DNA of 64,000 bases from 66-474 sp964489055 (GTDB lineage: Bacteria; Pseudomonadota; Gammaproteobacteria; Xanthomonadales; Rhodanobacteraceae): contig CAZAXF010000004.1 of assembly GCA_964489055.1 (NCBI GenBank), positions 47,297-111,296 on the forward strand. Reading direction: 5' to 3'. Within the stretch, counting starts at the first letter, position 1, and each line of letters opens with the position of its first letter. The notes beneath the pieces are model-generated. The model ran no database searches. It worked only from the letters and a program-made list of their open reading frames with translations, and was not told the DNA's origin. This document shows positions 43,893 to 54,525 of the stretch, one piece after another. Made by a program: the position numbers and the translations under genes.

Positions 43893-44468
43893 ATGAATAT
43901 TGAATTTGCGGGACGCGACAAGCTGGTCGCAGCACTCGACGCCGCCACCACCGCAGGCGACACAGCCGCGATGATGCAGGCCCTGCGCAGCTCGCTTTGC
44001 CAGCTGATCCGCGACGACGCGGTGCGGTTGCCCGACAGCGTGTTCCAGCCCTGCCCCGACCATTACGCGCGCCGCGAGCTGTACCACAGCGACGCCCACG
44101 GCTACTCGGTGATGGCGATGACCTGGGGTCCGGGCCAGGGCACCCCGATCCACGACCACGCCGGCATGTGGTGCGTGGAAGGCGTGTGGCACGGCGAGCT
44201 TGAAGTGGTGCAGTACGAACTGGTGGAACACGACGAGTCACATTTCCGTTTCCGCCCCGCCGGCGTCATCCAGGCCGGCCCCGGCTCCGCCGGCAGCCTG
44301 ATCCCGCCGCACGAATACCACACCATCCGCAACCCCGACGCCGATGCCGTCACCGTCTCGGTGCACGTCTACCAGGGCCGCATGACCCACTGCTCGGTAT
44401 TCGAACCGGTCGGCGGCGAATGGTATACCCGCGACGAACGCGCACTGGCGCAGGAAAGGGCCGCCTGA
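43893..44468 (+). CDS. Cysteine dioxygenase-family thiol dioxygenase
   Basis: A 191-residue cupin enzyme. Iron ligands are His87 and His89 in TPIHDHAGMWCV, and His140 (or 143) in IPPHEYHTI, with Gly-rich cupin turns around them. This is the type I cysteine dioxygenase/3-mercaptopropionate dioxygenase family. It oxidises cysteine (or a related thiol such as 3-mercaptopropionate) to its sulfinate. The residue before the third His and the Cys in MWCV cannot settle which thiol is preferred. It follows the serine O-succinyltransferase gene on the same strand, suggesting cysteine supply and oxidation are handled together. Confidence 0.82.
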   Translation: MNIEFAGRDKLVAALDAATTAGDTAAMMQALRSSLCQLIRDDAVRLPDSVFQPCPDHYARRELYHSDAHGYSVMAMTWGPGQGTPIHDHAGMWCVEGVWHGELEVVQYELVEHDESHFRFRPAGVIQAGPGSAGSLIPPHEYHTIRNPDADAVTVSVHVYQGRMTHCSVFEPVGGEWYTRDERALAQERAA

Positions 44469-44482
44469 CCAGCGTGGCCTCT

Positions 44483-44511
44483 TGGTTTCGGCCGCGGCCT
44501 CCCGCATACTT
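44483..44511 (+). promoter_or_regulatory. Promoter of tRNA-Leu
   Basis: TTGGTT (44483-44488) and CATACT (44506-44511) are 17 bp apart, giving a start about 5 bases before the mature tRNA 5' end. Both boxes match the consensus at four or more positions. Confidence 0.5.
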
Positions 44512-44522
44512 GTCGGCTGGAT

Positions 44523-44609
44523 GCCGAAGTGGCGGAATTGGTAGACGCAGGGGACTCAAAATCCCCCGGTAGCGATACTGTGTGGGTTCGAGTCCCACCT
44601 TCGGCACCA
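44523..44609 (+). tRNA. tRNA-Leu (anticodon CAA)
   Basis: An 87-nt class II tRNA. Acceptor arms GCCGAAG and CTTCGGC pair fully, and the gene encodes the discriminator A plus CCA. The anticodon arm GGGGA-CTCAAAA-TCCCC gives anticodon CAA for UUG codons. A long variable arm (CCGGTAGCGATACTGTGT) and the T arm GTGGG-TTCGAGT-CCCAC follow. All are normal. Confidence 0.97.
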
Positions 44610-44683
44610 GCCGCCTCGCGGCGCCGGTGTTACGCTGTACATGGTCCTTCCACCAATCGAGGTGGCCGGATCGAGGTGGCCGG

Positions 44684-44914
44684 ATGCGCAATGCCGGCAA
44701 AGCCATGCTCCTGGTCGCACTCTGTACCGCATGCGGTGCGTGCATGCAGATGGCTCCCCCGCGGCTCCCGTATCCCGGACCGGCTCCGCACCAACCAACT
44801 CCGGCCTGGGAGAAGCCTGCCACGGTCCCGGCCGACTTTCCCGATCCCGCGGACACCAAGCGGGTTTGCAAGGACGTCGAGACCGACCACGGCAAGCAGC
44901 GCGTATGCATGTGA
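44684..44914 (+). CDS. Small predicted lipoprotein
   Basis: A 76-residue protein with a short hydrophobic stretch, MLLVALCTACGAC, whose Cys residues near position 15-20 could be lipidated. The mature part is Pro-rich (APPRLPYPGPAPHQPTPAW) and ends with two Cys (KRVCKDVETDHGKQRVCM) that may form a disulfide loop. A GAGG lies about 8 bases before the ATG. I do not recognise a family. It follows the tRNA-Leu gene by 74 bp on the same strand. The gene is small, so coding status is only moderately sure. Confidence 0.55.
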   Translation: MRNAGKAMLLVALCTACGACMQMAPPRLPYPGPAPHQPTPAWEKPATVPADFPDPADTKRVCKDVETDHGKQRVCM

Positions 44915-44992
44915 CAGCGGCGACACTGACATCCGCCGCGCGGTGGCGGAACGCACCGTCCGCGGCCGACGCACGGCCGGGGCCCACGCCCA

Positions 44993-45166
44993 TCAACCGG
45001 CATCTTCACGCTCTCGCTTCCACTCCTCGAAGGTCGTGATCCCGCATTCCATGCTCGGCACTTCGCCGATGTATTCGCGCAGCTCGGCAAGCTCGGCGCG
45101 CAACGCTTCAAGTTCGACACGCAGCGCCGCAAGCTCGCCGCGCAGTTCATTGTCGCCTTCGTCCAC
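44993..45166 (-). CDS. Small coiled-coil protein of unknown function
   Basis: A 57-residue protein starting at GTG 45166 with a strong site GGAGGT four bases upstream (45171-45176). Residues about 6-32 form a perfect heptad coiled coil (LRGELAALRVELEALRAELAELR). A short C-terminal segment follows (GITTFEEWKREREDAG). It resembles small SlyX-like coiled coils in size but not in sequence. The frame is open further upstream into the kinase gene; the strong ribosome site decides the start. Likely a dimeric regulator or structural peptide; function unknown. Confidence 0.6.
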   Translation of the reverse strand: MDEGDNELRGELAALRVELEALRAELAELREYIGEVPSMECGITTFEEWKREREDAG

Positions 45167-45236
45167 GGGTACCTCCGCGTGGCCATGCACCCCGGATGGC
45201 CTACGATAGCGCAATGCCAGTTGCCATCGACCACTC

Positions 45237-46004
45237 GTGAGCACCGATCGCCCGGCACACACCGCTCCCGCATTCGTGAAGCGCCGCCGCAATGCACCGG
45301 CGGGCTTCTTCGAAGCCGAGGCGCGCGGCCTGGCGGCCCTGCGCGCCGCCGGCGGCTTGCGCGTTCCGCAGGTGTACGACGTCGCCCGGGACCATATCGC
45401 GATGGAGGACCTCGGCTTGGGCATGCCGGCGCCGGACTACTGGCAGCGCGCCGGCCAAGGCCTTGCCGCGCAACACGCGATAGTCGCCGAACGTTTTGGA
45501 TTCGACCACGACGGTTTCTGCGGAGACTCGCCGCAGGACAACACGCCCGACACCGATGGCTGGCGATTCTTCTCCGAACGCCGGTTGCTGCCGCAGATGC
45601 GGCGTGCACGCGACGCGGGGCGCATTGAGCGCCGCGACGTGGCGGCCATCGAAACCCTCTGCAAACGGCTCCGCGACCACGTACCGGACATGCGGCCCGT
45701 GCTGCTGCACGGCGACCTGTGGCACGGCAACCTGCACGTGTGCGCCGACGGCTCCCCGGCGCTCATCGACGCCGGCGCGGTGCATCACGGCTGGGCCGAA
45801 GCCGAGCTCGCGATGCTTGTCCTGTTCGGCGAGCCGCCGGCGGCGTTCTTCAACGCCTACGCCGAACGCGCTCCGCTGGCGAGCGACTGGCGCAAGCGCG
45901 CACCGCTTTACAACCTTTACCACCTGCTGAACCACGTGAACCTGTTCGGCGCCGGTTACCTCGCCGCCCTGCACGCAGCGCTGGCGGCCAGCCGACGCGC
46001 TTGA
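45237..46004 (+). CDS. Fructosamine/ketosamine-3-kinase family protein
   Basis: A 255-residue kinase of the FN3K family. The catalytic loop HGDLWHGN lies near residue 160, followed by ALIDAGAVHHGWAEAELAML, where family members usually have DPAVYYGxREADLAM; the metal-binding Asp is kept but the next residues differ. The N-terminal lobe is short and contains FVKRRRNAPAGFFEAEARGLAAL, the nucleotide-binding Lys/Glu pair. It phosphorylates ketosamines formed by protein glycation so they can be removed. GTG start at 45237. Divergent from the small coiled-coil gene. The substrate in bacteria is uncertain. Confidence 0.85.
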   Translation: MSTDRPAHTAPAFVKRRRNAPAGFFEAEARGLAALRAAGGLRVPQVYDVARDHIAMEDLGLGMPAPDYWQRAGQGLAAQHAIVAERFGFDHDGFCGDSPQDNTPDTDGWRFFSERRLLPQMRRARDAGRIERRDVAAIETLCKRLRDHVPDMRPVLLHGDLWHGNLHVCADGSPALIDAGAVHHGWAEAELAMLVLFGEPPAAFFNAYAERAPLASDWRKRAPLYNLYHLLNHVNLFGAGYLAALHAALAASRRA

Positions 46005-46042
46005 GTCCACCCCCTTTCACCGGACGCAGGCAGCAAAACCGC

Positions 46043-46341
46043 GTAGCGTGCGCCACGCGCACGGAAGCGTTCGCGCCGGGTCCGTTTCGTGCGCAGAGCG
46101 CACGCTACCCGTTTCGCTGGCGAAGGGTCATTCCCGGTCCCCGCTCCCCGATTCCCGTCCGTTTCGTGCGCAAAGCGCACGCTACGTGATCCGGGAACTC
46201 CCGGCGGCGCAACAACCACCCCGTCATCCCCAATTCCAGCCCTTCGGGTTGGCGCCGGCACGATCATGGGGACAAGTAGCGTGCGCTTCGCGCACAGAAT
46301 GGCTCGCGCCGGGTCCGTTTCGTGCGCAGAACGCACGCTAC
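46043..46341. repeat. Two inverted REP pairs plus a lone tail
   Basis: Pair 1: GTAGCGTGCGCCACGCGCAC at 46043 and GTGCGCAGAGCGCACGCTAC ending 46108. Lone tail: GTGCGCAAAGCGCACGCTAC ending 46185. Pair 2: GTAGCGTGCGCTTCGCGCAC at 46276 and GTGCGCAGAACGCACGCTAC ending 46341. Head and tail within a pair are inverted with a spacer of about 26 bases. Confidence 0.9.
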
Positions 46342-46369
46342 GCGAGACACGACGTCGTGCCCGTCTCTC

Positions 46370-46508
46370 GTCATCCCGGGGCCGTTCCGGCTTCATCGGA
46401 ACGGAACCCGGGATCTGCCTTTCATCGGCCCACCTGACACCCGGTCGATGCCCACGAGCAGATTCCGGGTTCCATCGCCGGCTGCGCCGACGATGGCCCC
46501 GGAATGAC
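46370..46508. repeat. Nested inverted repeat, second copy of the 292-404 family
   Basis: Outer arms GTCATCCCGGGG and CCCCGGAATGAC and inner arms GAACCCGGGATCTGC and GCAGATTCCGGGTTC mirror the organisation at 292-404, while the central and loop sequences differ. Small hairpins (CCGTTCCGG...CGGAACGG and CCATCGCC...CGATGG) sit in both halves. Confidence 0.8.
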
Positions 46509-46817
46509 GAAGGTGGGGGTGTCGGGTCGGCCTCGTGATGACGGTGGGGCGAGATTGATCAAAGGCATTGGCCACGGATGAACACGGATGACACGGATAA
46601 AGAGCAGTGATCCCGGATCAGGATTGAATCCGTGTGCATCCGTGGCAAGAAGCTGTTGCCTTTCCGGCAAGCGACAGGTGCACCTTGGGTTCCATCCCTC
46701 CGGGTTGGTCGCGGGATGACGACAGGTCGTAGCGTGCGCTCCGCGCACGCGACCCGTTTCGCTGGCGAAGGCCCACGTTTCCCGGTCCCCGGTCCCTGGT
46801 CCCCGAACTCCAGAGCC

Positions 46818-48743
46818 TCACAAATCCCGCGCCACCCGGAACCCGACCCGACCGCTGCGCGCGTCGGCCGGCGCGCCCTGGCGGAATGCGGAGCGGTCCT
46901 GCGCCGGCGCGCTGCCCCAGGACCCGCCGCGCAGCACGCGCTCGTCGCAGCCGGGGTTCACCCATGCACTGCCGTCGGTTGGCGCGCGGTTGTAGTTGTC
47001 GTGCCAGCAATCGGCGACCCATTCGGACACGTTGCCGCCCATGTCGTACAACCCGAACGGGTTGGGCTTGAAGCTCATCACCGGGGCCGGGCCCCAGTAG
47101 CCGTCGCTGTAGTTCTTGAATGCGTTGGCCCAGGACCGGTGTGCCGGGGAACGGTCGCCGCTGCCGGTCAGGTTTTCCACGACCGTTTTCGGCGTGCCGC
47201 TGCCCCACCAGTAGGGCGTGGTGGTTCCGGCGCGCAGGGCGTATTCGAACTCGGCCTCGGTCGGCAGGCGGTAGTGCTTGCCTGTGCGCCTGGACAGCCA
47301 TTCGACGTAGGCATGAGCATCGTTCCAGGAAACGTTGACCACTGGGTCATCGGCCCGGGCACGCTTCCCCGCGTAGTTGTCGCGCCAGTCCACGCCCGCG
47401 CGCGTTTGCATGCGGCCGTTGGATTCGTCGTACACCGATGCGCCGCCCAGGCGCTCGGCGTCGGAAACGTAACCCGACGCCTGCACGAACGCACGGAACT
47501 GGGCCACGGTGACTTCGGTGCGCGCCAGGGCAAATCCGCGCGCGAAGGTCACCTCATGTTGCGGCTGCTCGGCACCCGATTGCACGCGCCCGTGTGCAGG
47601 CGCACCCATCTCGAAGCTGCCGCGCGGAATCACCACCATCGCCGGCGCGCTGCCCACGATGTCCAGGAAGTGATCGGCGAACACCTGCCCGGGATGGAAG
47701 TTTGCGTACTCGCGTGCGCTCTGCAGCTGGCTCTGGAACGCGCCGGTCGGGGCACCCAGGGCGCCGGCCTCATCAGTCAGCTTCTGCGCCAGCGCCAGGT
47801 TGCCGGCATCCAGGGCGGTCTCGGCCTGCGCCATCAGGTTGTCCGCCCGCCCGCGGCGCATGGCGGCGATCCGCCGACGCGCATCGGCCAGCGCCGGCGA
47901 GGAAGGCAGGATCGCCGCCGCATCGGCCAACGCGACGTCGGCCGCGGCGTCATCATTTTGCGCCGCGGCGGCCAACGCGCGGTCCAGCACGGCCCGTTGC
48001 ACCCGGCGCAGACCCTGCCGGGCCACCACGTTTTCCGGGTCCAGCCCCAGCACCTTGCGATACAGCGCCAACGCGTTGTCCTCGCCCTTGCCTTCCAGCT
48101 TTCCCTGTTGCACCAGGGTGGATGCCTGTTCCAGCAGCGGCTGCACCCGGGCCGCCGCGTCGATGCGCGCGGCCAGCGACGCCAGGTCGTCCTGCGGTCC
48201 GGGCAATTGCCTCAGCGCGGCGAGGTCGGCCCGTGCACCCTCGGCATCGTTGGTGGAAAGCGCCTGCTGGGCCTGCGCCACCAATCGCGCGTGCAGCCGT
48301 GACAGTGCCGCGCGCACCCGCTTGTCATCGGGTGCGATTTGCGCTGCATCGAGCACCAGCGCCAGCGCACTGTCCTTGCCCGGCCCTGTCAGGTTGCCGT
48401 CACGCGCGGCCTTCCCCGCCCGATTCAGCAACGCGGCAACCTCGCCCTTGCCGCCGTGTTCACCGAAGGACACCTGGGCTGCCCGCGCGGCGATCACCGC
48501 GCTGGGTGCCAGCGAAATCGGCGGTCCGGCGTCCAGCTCCGATTCGGTGGAGCCGGGACGATGCGGCGCATGCCGGCGACTTTCGACCTCTGTGGCCCGC
48601 GTGACCGGGTGCGACCGCAGCACCGAGGGCTCCACTTTCAGCGCCTCGGGGAAGAACCGGTAGACCAGCGCAAACACCAGCAGCAGCACGCCGATGGCAC
48701 CGCCGAGCGCATGTTGACGGGTCAGGGATTGCGGCTTGGGCAT
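46818..48743 (-). CDS. Membrane-anchored FGE-fold (sulfatase-modifying-factor domain) protein
   Basis: A 641-residue protein. One N-terminal membrane segment (about 13-33, LGGAIGVLLLVFALVYRFF). A long Ala/Leu/Arg-rich helical region (about 70-340) with solenoid or coiled-coil features follows. The C-terminal formylglycine-generating-enzyme fold runs from MVVIPRGSFEMGAP to RVGFRVARDL, including VNVSWNDAHAYVEWLSRRTGKHYRLPTEAEFEYA. In true FGEs the last block carries two catalytic Cys; here it reads RVLRGGSWGSAPAQDRSAFR with none. So it is probably a binding or structural FGE-like domain, as in other bacterial relatives. The start MPKPQSLTRQ at 48743 is preferred to a longer one at 48812. Divergent from rnd. 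Confidence 0.8.
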   Translation of the reverse strand: MPKPQSLTRQHALGGAIGVLLLVFALVYRFFPEALKVEPSVLRSHPVTRATEVESRRHAPHRPGSTESELDAGPPISLAPSAVIAARAAQVSFGEHGGKGEVAALLNRAGKAARDGNLTGPGKDSALALVLDAAQIAPDDKRVRAALSRLHARLVAQAQQALSTNDAEGARADLAALRQLPGPQDDLASLAARIDAAARVQPLLEQASTLVQQGKLEGKGEDNALALYRKVLGLDPENVVARQGLRRVQRAVLDRALAAAAQNDDAAADVALADAAAILPSSPALADARRRIAAMRRGRADNLMAQAETALDAGNLALAQKLTDEAGALGAPTGAFQSQLQSAREYANFHPGQVFADHFLDIVGSAPAMVVIPRGSFEMGAPAHGRVQSGAEQPQHEVTFARGFALARTEVTVAQFRAFVQASGYVSDAERLGGASVYDESNGRMQTRAGVDWRDNYAGKRARADDPVVNVSWNDAHAYVEWLSRRTGKHYRLPTEAEFEYALRAGTTTPYWWGSGTPKTVVENLTGSGDRSPAHRSWANAFKNYSDGYWGPAPVMSFKPNPFGLYDMGGNVSEWVADCWHDNYNRAPTDGSAWVNPGCDERVLRGGSWGSAPAQDRSAFRQGAPADARSGRVGFRVARDL

Positions 48744-48832
48744 GCTGCGGCGGAACCAGGCTGTTATCGTGTGCGGTTCACGATAGCAAACCGAATCCCA
48801 ATGGAACATCAACCAGACCCCGGACGGTCCGC

Positions 48833-49918
48833 ATGAACGCCGCCTGGATCGACCGTCCCGGCGCCCTGACCCCGCCCCGCGACGACAACGTCGTGGGGCT
48901 GGACACCGAGTTCATGCGACGCAACACCTATTACCCGAAACTCGCGCTGGTGCAGGCCGCCCACGCGGACCGGCGCTGGCTGATCGACCCGCTGGCCTAC
49001 GATGCCGGCACCGACATGCGCGCGCTGGTTTCCGGCCACTGCTGCGTGATGCACAGCGCCGGCGAGGACCTCGAGGCGCTGGCGCCGCTGCTGGACGACG
49101 CGCCCATGCGCCTGTTCGACACCCAGATCGCCGCCGCGCTGTGCGGCATGGGACCCGGCCTCAGCTACCAGAAGCTGGTGGCGCAACTGCTGGATGTCGA
49201 GATCCCCAAGGACGAAACCCGCTCGGACTGGCTGCAGCGGCCACTCTCGTCCAGCCAGCTCGAGTACGCCGAACAGGACGTTGCATACCTGGCGCCACTG
49301 CATGCAAGACTGGCCGCCGAGCTGGAAACGCGTGGCCGCGACCAATGGCACGCCCAGGACTGCGCGCGCCTGGTGCAACGTGCCCGCGATCGCCAGGACC
49401 ACGTGGACGCCCAACCCCAACGCGCGCTTTCCGCCGCGGCCGACTGGCCGCCCGAGGTCCAGGCGCGCCTGCGCCGGATCCTGCTCTGGCGCGAATCGGC
49501 GGCACGCAAGCTGGACAAGCCCAAACCCTGGATCCTCGACGATGCCCACGCACTGTCGCTGGCACAACAACCACCACGCAACGCGCATGGCCTGTTCGAA
49601 CGCACCCGCGGCCAGCGCGCGCTGCGCGGCCCCGAGCGCAGCGAGCTGCTCAGGCTCCTGCATGCCCGGGCAACGCCCGAAGAGCTGGCCGAGCTGGAAC
49701 CCATCCCGCCGACGCCCCGCGGCTCGACCAGGCACGCGGTCGACGCGATGCGCAAGACGGTGCGGACGGTGGCCACCGAACTCGACCTGCCCCCGGGATT
49801 GCTGTGCCCGCGGCGCCTGGTCGAACAATTCGCGGTCACCCGCAAGTGGCCCGACGAACTGCAGGGCTGGCGCGCCGACCTGCTGCAGGCCGAACTGACG
49901 GCGCAGTTGCCGGATTGA
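48833..49918 (+). CDS. rnd: Ribonuclease D
   Basis: A 361-residue 3'-5' exoribonuclease. The DEDDy residues are in VVGLDTEFMR (Asp, Glu), HSAGEDLEAL (Asp) and EYAEQDVAYL (Tyr, Asp). Two HRDC-like helical domains follow. It trims tRNA 3' ends and other stable RNA precursors. Start ATG at 48833 gives MNAAWIDRPGALT. It is divergent from the FGE-fold gene by 89 bp and is followed by tRNA-Ala, a plausible substrate but probably coincidental. Confidence 0.93.
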   Translation: MNAAWIDRPGALTPPRDDNVVGLDTEFMRRNTYYPKLALVQAAHADRRWLIDPLAYDAGTDMRALVSGHCCVMHSAGEDLEALAPLLDDAPMRLFDTQIAAALCGMGPGLSYQKLVAQLLDVEIPKDETRSDWLQRPLSSSQLEYAEQDVAYLAPLHARLAAELETRGRDQWHAQDCARLVQRARDRQDHVDAQPQRALSAAADWPPEVQARLRRILLWRESAARKLDKPKPWILDDAHALSLAQQPPRNAHGLFERTRGQRALRGPERSELLRLLHARATPEELAELEPIPPTPRGSTRHAVDAMRKTVRTVATELDLPPGLLCPRRLVEQFAVTRKWPDELQGWRADLLQAELTAQLPD

Positions 49919-50045
49919 CCCGCTGGACCTTCCCCGTTTCCCGGGCACCACGCCGGCAACACTCCTGAGCGTGCTTGCGGAAGCGGTGAACAGTGTTTCC
50001 GCCCGGCCCACGTCGGAACGCGGCAATGAATCCGGCTCCGAACGC

Positions 50046-50074
50046 TTGGCGCGCACGCGCATTCCCGCTACCAT
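50046..50074 (+). promoter_or_regulatory. Possible promoter of tRNA-Ala
   Basis: TTGGCG (50046-50051) and TACCAT (50069-50074) are 17 bp apart. Transcription would start about 70 bases before the mature tRNA, so a leader would need processing. Weak but the best pair in the region. Confidence 0.35.
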
Positions 50075-50150
50075 ACGCTGCTCGCTGTCGCACGCCGTGC
50101 CGGCGACGACAGTGACCCGTATCCCGGACGGGTCGGCCGACAGGCTTCGT

Positions 50151-50226
50151 GGGGCTGTAGCTCAGCTGGGAGAGCGCTGCGTTCGCAATGCAGAGGTCAG
50201 GGGTTCGATCCCCCTCAGCTCCACCA
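50151..50226 (+). tRNA. tRNA-Ala (anticodon CGC)
   Basis: A 76-nt tRNA. Acceptor arms GGGGCTG and CAGCTCC pair with one G-U; CCA is encoded. The D arm has CTCAGCTGGGAGAG. The anticodon arm CTGCG-TTCGCAA-TGCAG gives CGC (GCG codons), fitting the high-GC codon usage. The T arm is GGGG-TTCGATC-CCCC. Confidence 0.97.
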
Positions 50227-50357
50227 TTTCCCGGAATGCCCGTGCATCATCCGCCCGTCACAAGTGGCGGCGCCGGCGTGCGCGAAAAACACCGTGAGCG
50301 GAACAGTGACCCGGTCGACCGGATGCCGTCCAGACGTTCCGCAGGAGTGGCAGCCCT

Positions 50358-50473
50358 GCCCCCTCACCCCGACCCTCTCCCCCGACGATGAAGCCGTCGG
50401 GGGAGAGGGAGCGGTCCACGTGACGCGTCGGAAAGTCCTCTCCCCTACGCCACGCGCGGGGGAGAAGGGGTGG
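50358..50473. repeat. CCTCTCCCCC hairpin units downstream of tRNA-Ala
   Basis: CCCTCACCCCGACCCTCTCC leads to a hairpin CCCGACGATGAAGCCGTCGGG with GGGGGAGAGG, and a second, weaker unit (CTCTCCCCTACG...CGCGGGGGAGAAGG) follows. The right edge is about 20 bp from the hsp20 stop. Confidence 0.8.
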
Positions 50474-50493
50474 TTCACGTTGCGGCCGTGCGC

Positions 50494-50946
50494 TCAGTCG
50501 CCGGTGCTGATCTCGATCTTGCGCGGGGTGGTTTCCGGACGCTTGGGGATCTCGATCTCGAGCACGCCATGCCGGCCGCTGGCGCGGATACCCTCCGGAT
50601 CGGCGCTGTCGGGCAGCGCGAAGCGGCGGTAGAACACGCCGTGCGAACGCTCGACGCGGGTGTACTTGCCGCCATCCTTCCGCGTTTCGGTCTTGCGCTC
50701 GCCGCGGATCGACAGGATGCCGCTGTCCATGTGCACGTCGATTGCCTTGGGATCGACGCCGGGGATGTCGGCCTCGATCACGAAGCGCTTGTCTTCCTCG
50801 CGGATGTCGACGCGCGGGGCCCACTGGCTGGTGACGACGTCGGACTGGTCGCTCTCGTCCACGTCGAAGAACCGGTTGAGTGCCTGCCGGAATTCCTGCG
50901 GCAACGCGCTGGTGCCGGACCACGGGGTGTACTGGGAAATGGCCAT
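50494..50946 (-). CDS. Hsp20/alpha-crystallin small heat-shock protein
   Basis: A 150-residue small heat-shock protein. The alpha-crystallin domain spans about 45-140, from WAPRVDIREEDKRFVIEADIPGV to the GVLEIEIPK strand, and the C-terminal anchoring motif is close to IEIPKRPE. It is an ATP-independent holdase that binds unfolding proteins. GGAGGAAG lies about 6 bases before the ATG and a heat-shock (sigma-32-like) promoter precedes it. Divergent from the peroxiredoxin gene. Confidence 0.95.
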   Translation of the reverse strand: MAISQYTPWSGTSALPQEFRQALNRFFDVDESDQSDVVTSQWAPRVDIREEDKRFVIEADIPGVDPKAIDVHMDSGILSIRGERKTETRKDGGKYTRVERSHGVFYRRFALPDSADPEGIRASGRHGVLEIEIPKRPETTPRKIEISTGD

Positions 50947-51002
50947 GGGACTTCCTCCTGGGGAGTTTGTGGAAACGTCGGTCACGAGGGACCGCCTGCC
51001 CG

Positions 51003-51032
51003 ATACGTAGGGCCGTCCGGAAGGGTTTCAAG
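51003..51032 (-). promoter_or_regulatory. Sigma-32-type heat-shock promoter of hsp20
   Basis: On the minus strand CTTGAAA (51026-51032) is followed, 13 bp later, by CCCTACGTAT (51003-51012). The sigma-32 consensus is CTTGAA, 11-16 bp, CCCCATnT, so the -35 box is perfect and the -10 box is close. The leader would be about 50 bases. Confidence 0.6.
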
Positions 51033-51095
51033 GCTGCGTCAGATGCCCACCGGCGCTAGGATGGTGGTTTGCGATCCAGCGTCCAGGAGCCATTC

Positions 51096-51584
51096 ATGAC
51101 GATCAAGGTCGGCGACCGCCTGCCCGCGGCCACTTTTGCGGTCCTGCGCGACGGCGTGCAGCAACTCACCACGGACGACGTGTTCAAGGGCAGGAAGGTG
51201 GTGCTGTTCGCGGTGCCGGGAGCCTTCACCCCGACCTGCTCGGAACAGCACCTGCCCGGCTACGTCGAACACTACGAGGAGTTTCGCGAACGCGGCATCG
51301 ACGTCGCCTGCATGGCCGTCAACGATGCCTTCGTGATGCAGGCCTGGGCACACCACCGCAAGGTTCCGGACGGGCTCCTGATGCTGGCCGACGGCAACGC
51401 CGATTTCACCAGGGCATTGGGGCTGGAAGTGGACTCCACCCGCTTCGGGATGGGCATGCGGTCCAGGCGCTTCGCGCTGTACGCCGAGGACGGCGTGGTC
51501 AGGGTGCTGCAGGTGGAGGCGCCCGGCGAGTTCCGGGTGTCGGGCGCCGAGGCGATGCTGGCGGCGGTGGACGGCAAGCGTTGA
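51096..51584 (+). CDS. Peroxiredoxin, Prx5/hybrid type
   Basis: A 162-residue peroxiredoxin. The peroxidatic cysteine is Cys48 in FAVPGAFTPTCSEQHLPGY; the conserved Arg is in SRRFALYAEDGVV. This is the Prx5-like group, which reduces hydrogen peroxide and alkyl peroxides with glutaredoxin or thioredoxin. It lacks the C-terminal resolving Cys of typical 2-Cys enzymes. GGAG lies about 8 bases before the ATG. Divergent from hsp20, so both stress genes share an upstream region. A degenerate heptamer array begins two bases after the stop. Confidence 0.93.
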   Translation: MTIKVGDRLPAATFAVLRDGVQQLTTDDVFKGRKVVLFAVPGAFTPTCSEQHLPGYVEHYEEFRERGIDVACMAVNDAFVMQAWAHHRKVPDGLLMLADGNADFTRALGLEVDSTRFGMGMRSRRFALYAEDGVVRVLQVEAPGEFRVSGAEAMLAAVDGKR

Positions 51585-51585
51585 G

Positions 51586-51722
51586 GGACGAGGGACTAGG
51601 GACGAGGGGCGGGGGACGAGGGACGGGGGACGAGAGGCGGGGGGCGCAGGTTGGGGTGAGGTGCGAACCCCAACGCGTCCGTGCATGACCGTCGGGGTTC
51701 GCTTGGCTCACCGAAACCTGCG
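51586..51722. repeat. Degenerate heptamer array and REP-like repeat between prx and gyrA
   Basis: 51586-51643 holds about eight 7-8-bp units of GGGACGA/GGGACTA/GGGGACGA type, more diverged than elsewhere. 51648-51722 is an inverted repeat beginning GCAGGTTGGGGTGAGG and ending CACCGAAACCTGC, related to 43720-43799. The right edge is 5 bp from the gyrA stop. Confidence 0.7.
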
Positions 51723-51727
51723 CCAGG

Positions 51728-54316
<2,589 letters not shown>

Positions 54317-54470
54317 CCGTTTCCATCCCGTGCAAGGTGAACGAAACGGCGCGGGCCTGGTGAAATCCTGTGAACATTCCGTGCCGCGCCGGCGTCATGC
54401 AACCCGCCGTCGCCCGCCACGGTCGTCCAGGATTTCGCGATGCTTCCCGCGCCTTGAATCCAACCTTGAA

Positions 54471-54500
54471 AGTATACCACAACCCGCCTGCGCATGTCAC
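54471..54500 (-). promoter_or_regulatory. Strong sigma-70 promoter of gyrA
   Basis: On the minus strand GTGACA (54495-54500) and TATACT (54471-54476) are 18 bp apart; each matches its consensus at five of six positions. The leader would be about 145 bases, long enough for regulation, and no gene lies in it. Confidence 0.6.
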
Positions 54501-54525
54501 TTGAATCATGCGCAGATACAATGAC

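Larger units (their letters stand above)
46005..46817. other. Gene-free repeat nest
   Basis: No gene is supported in 813 bp. The contents in order: a full REP pair (46043-46108); a CCCGTTTCGCTGGCGAAGG segment followed by a CCCGGTCCCC heptamer piece and a lone REP tail (46165-46185); a second REP pair (46276-46341); a nested inverted repeat (46370-46508); CACGGATGAACACGGATGAC repeats facing CCGTGTGCATCCGTGGC (about 46570-46652); a REP half (46739-46759); and again CCCGTTTCGCTGGCGAAGG with heptamers. The last two items repeat the order seen at the left, so larger composite units were duplicated. Confidence 0.8.

Noticed and set aside
46818..48743. Genuine sulfatase-activating enzyme
   Set aside because: The domain fold matches, but the two catalytic cysteines are absent from the final block.
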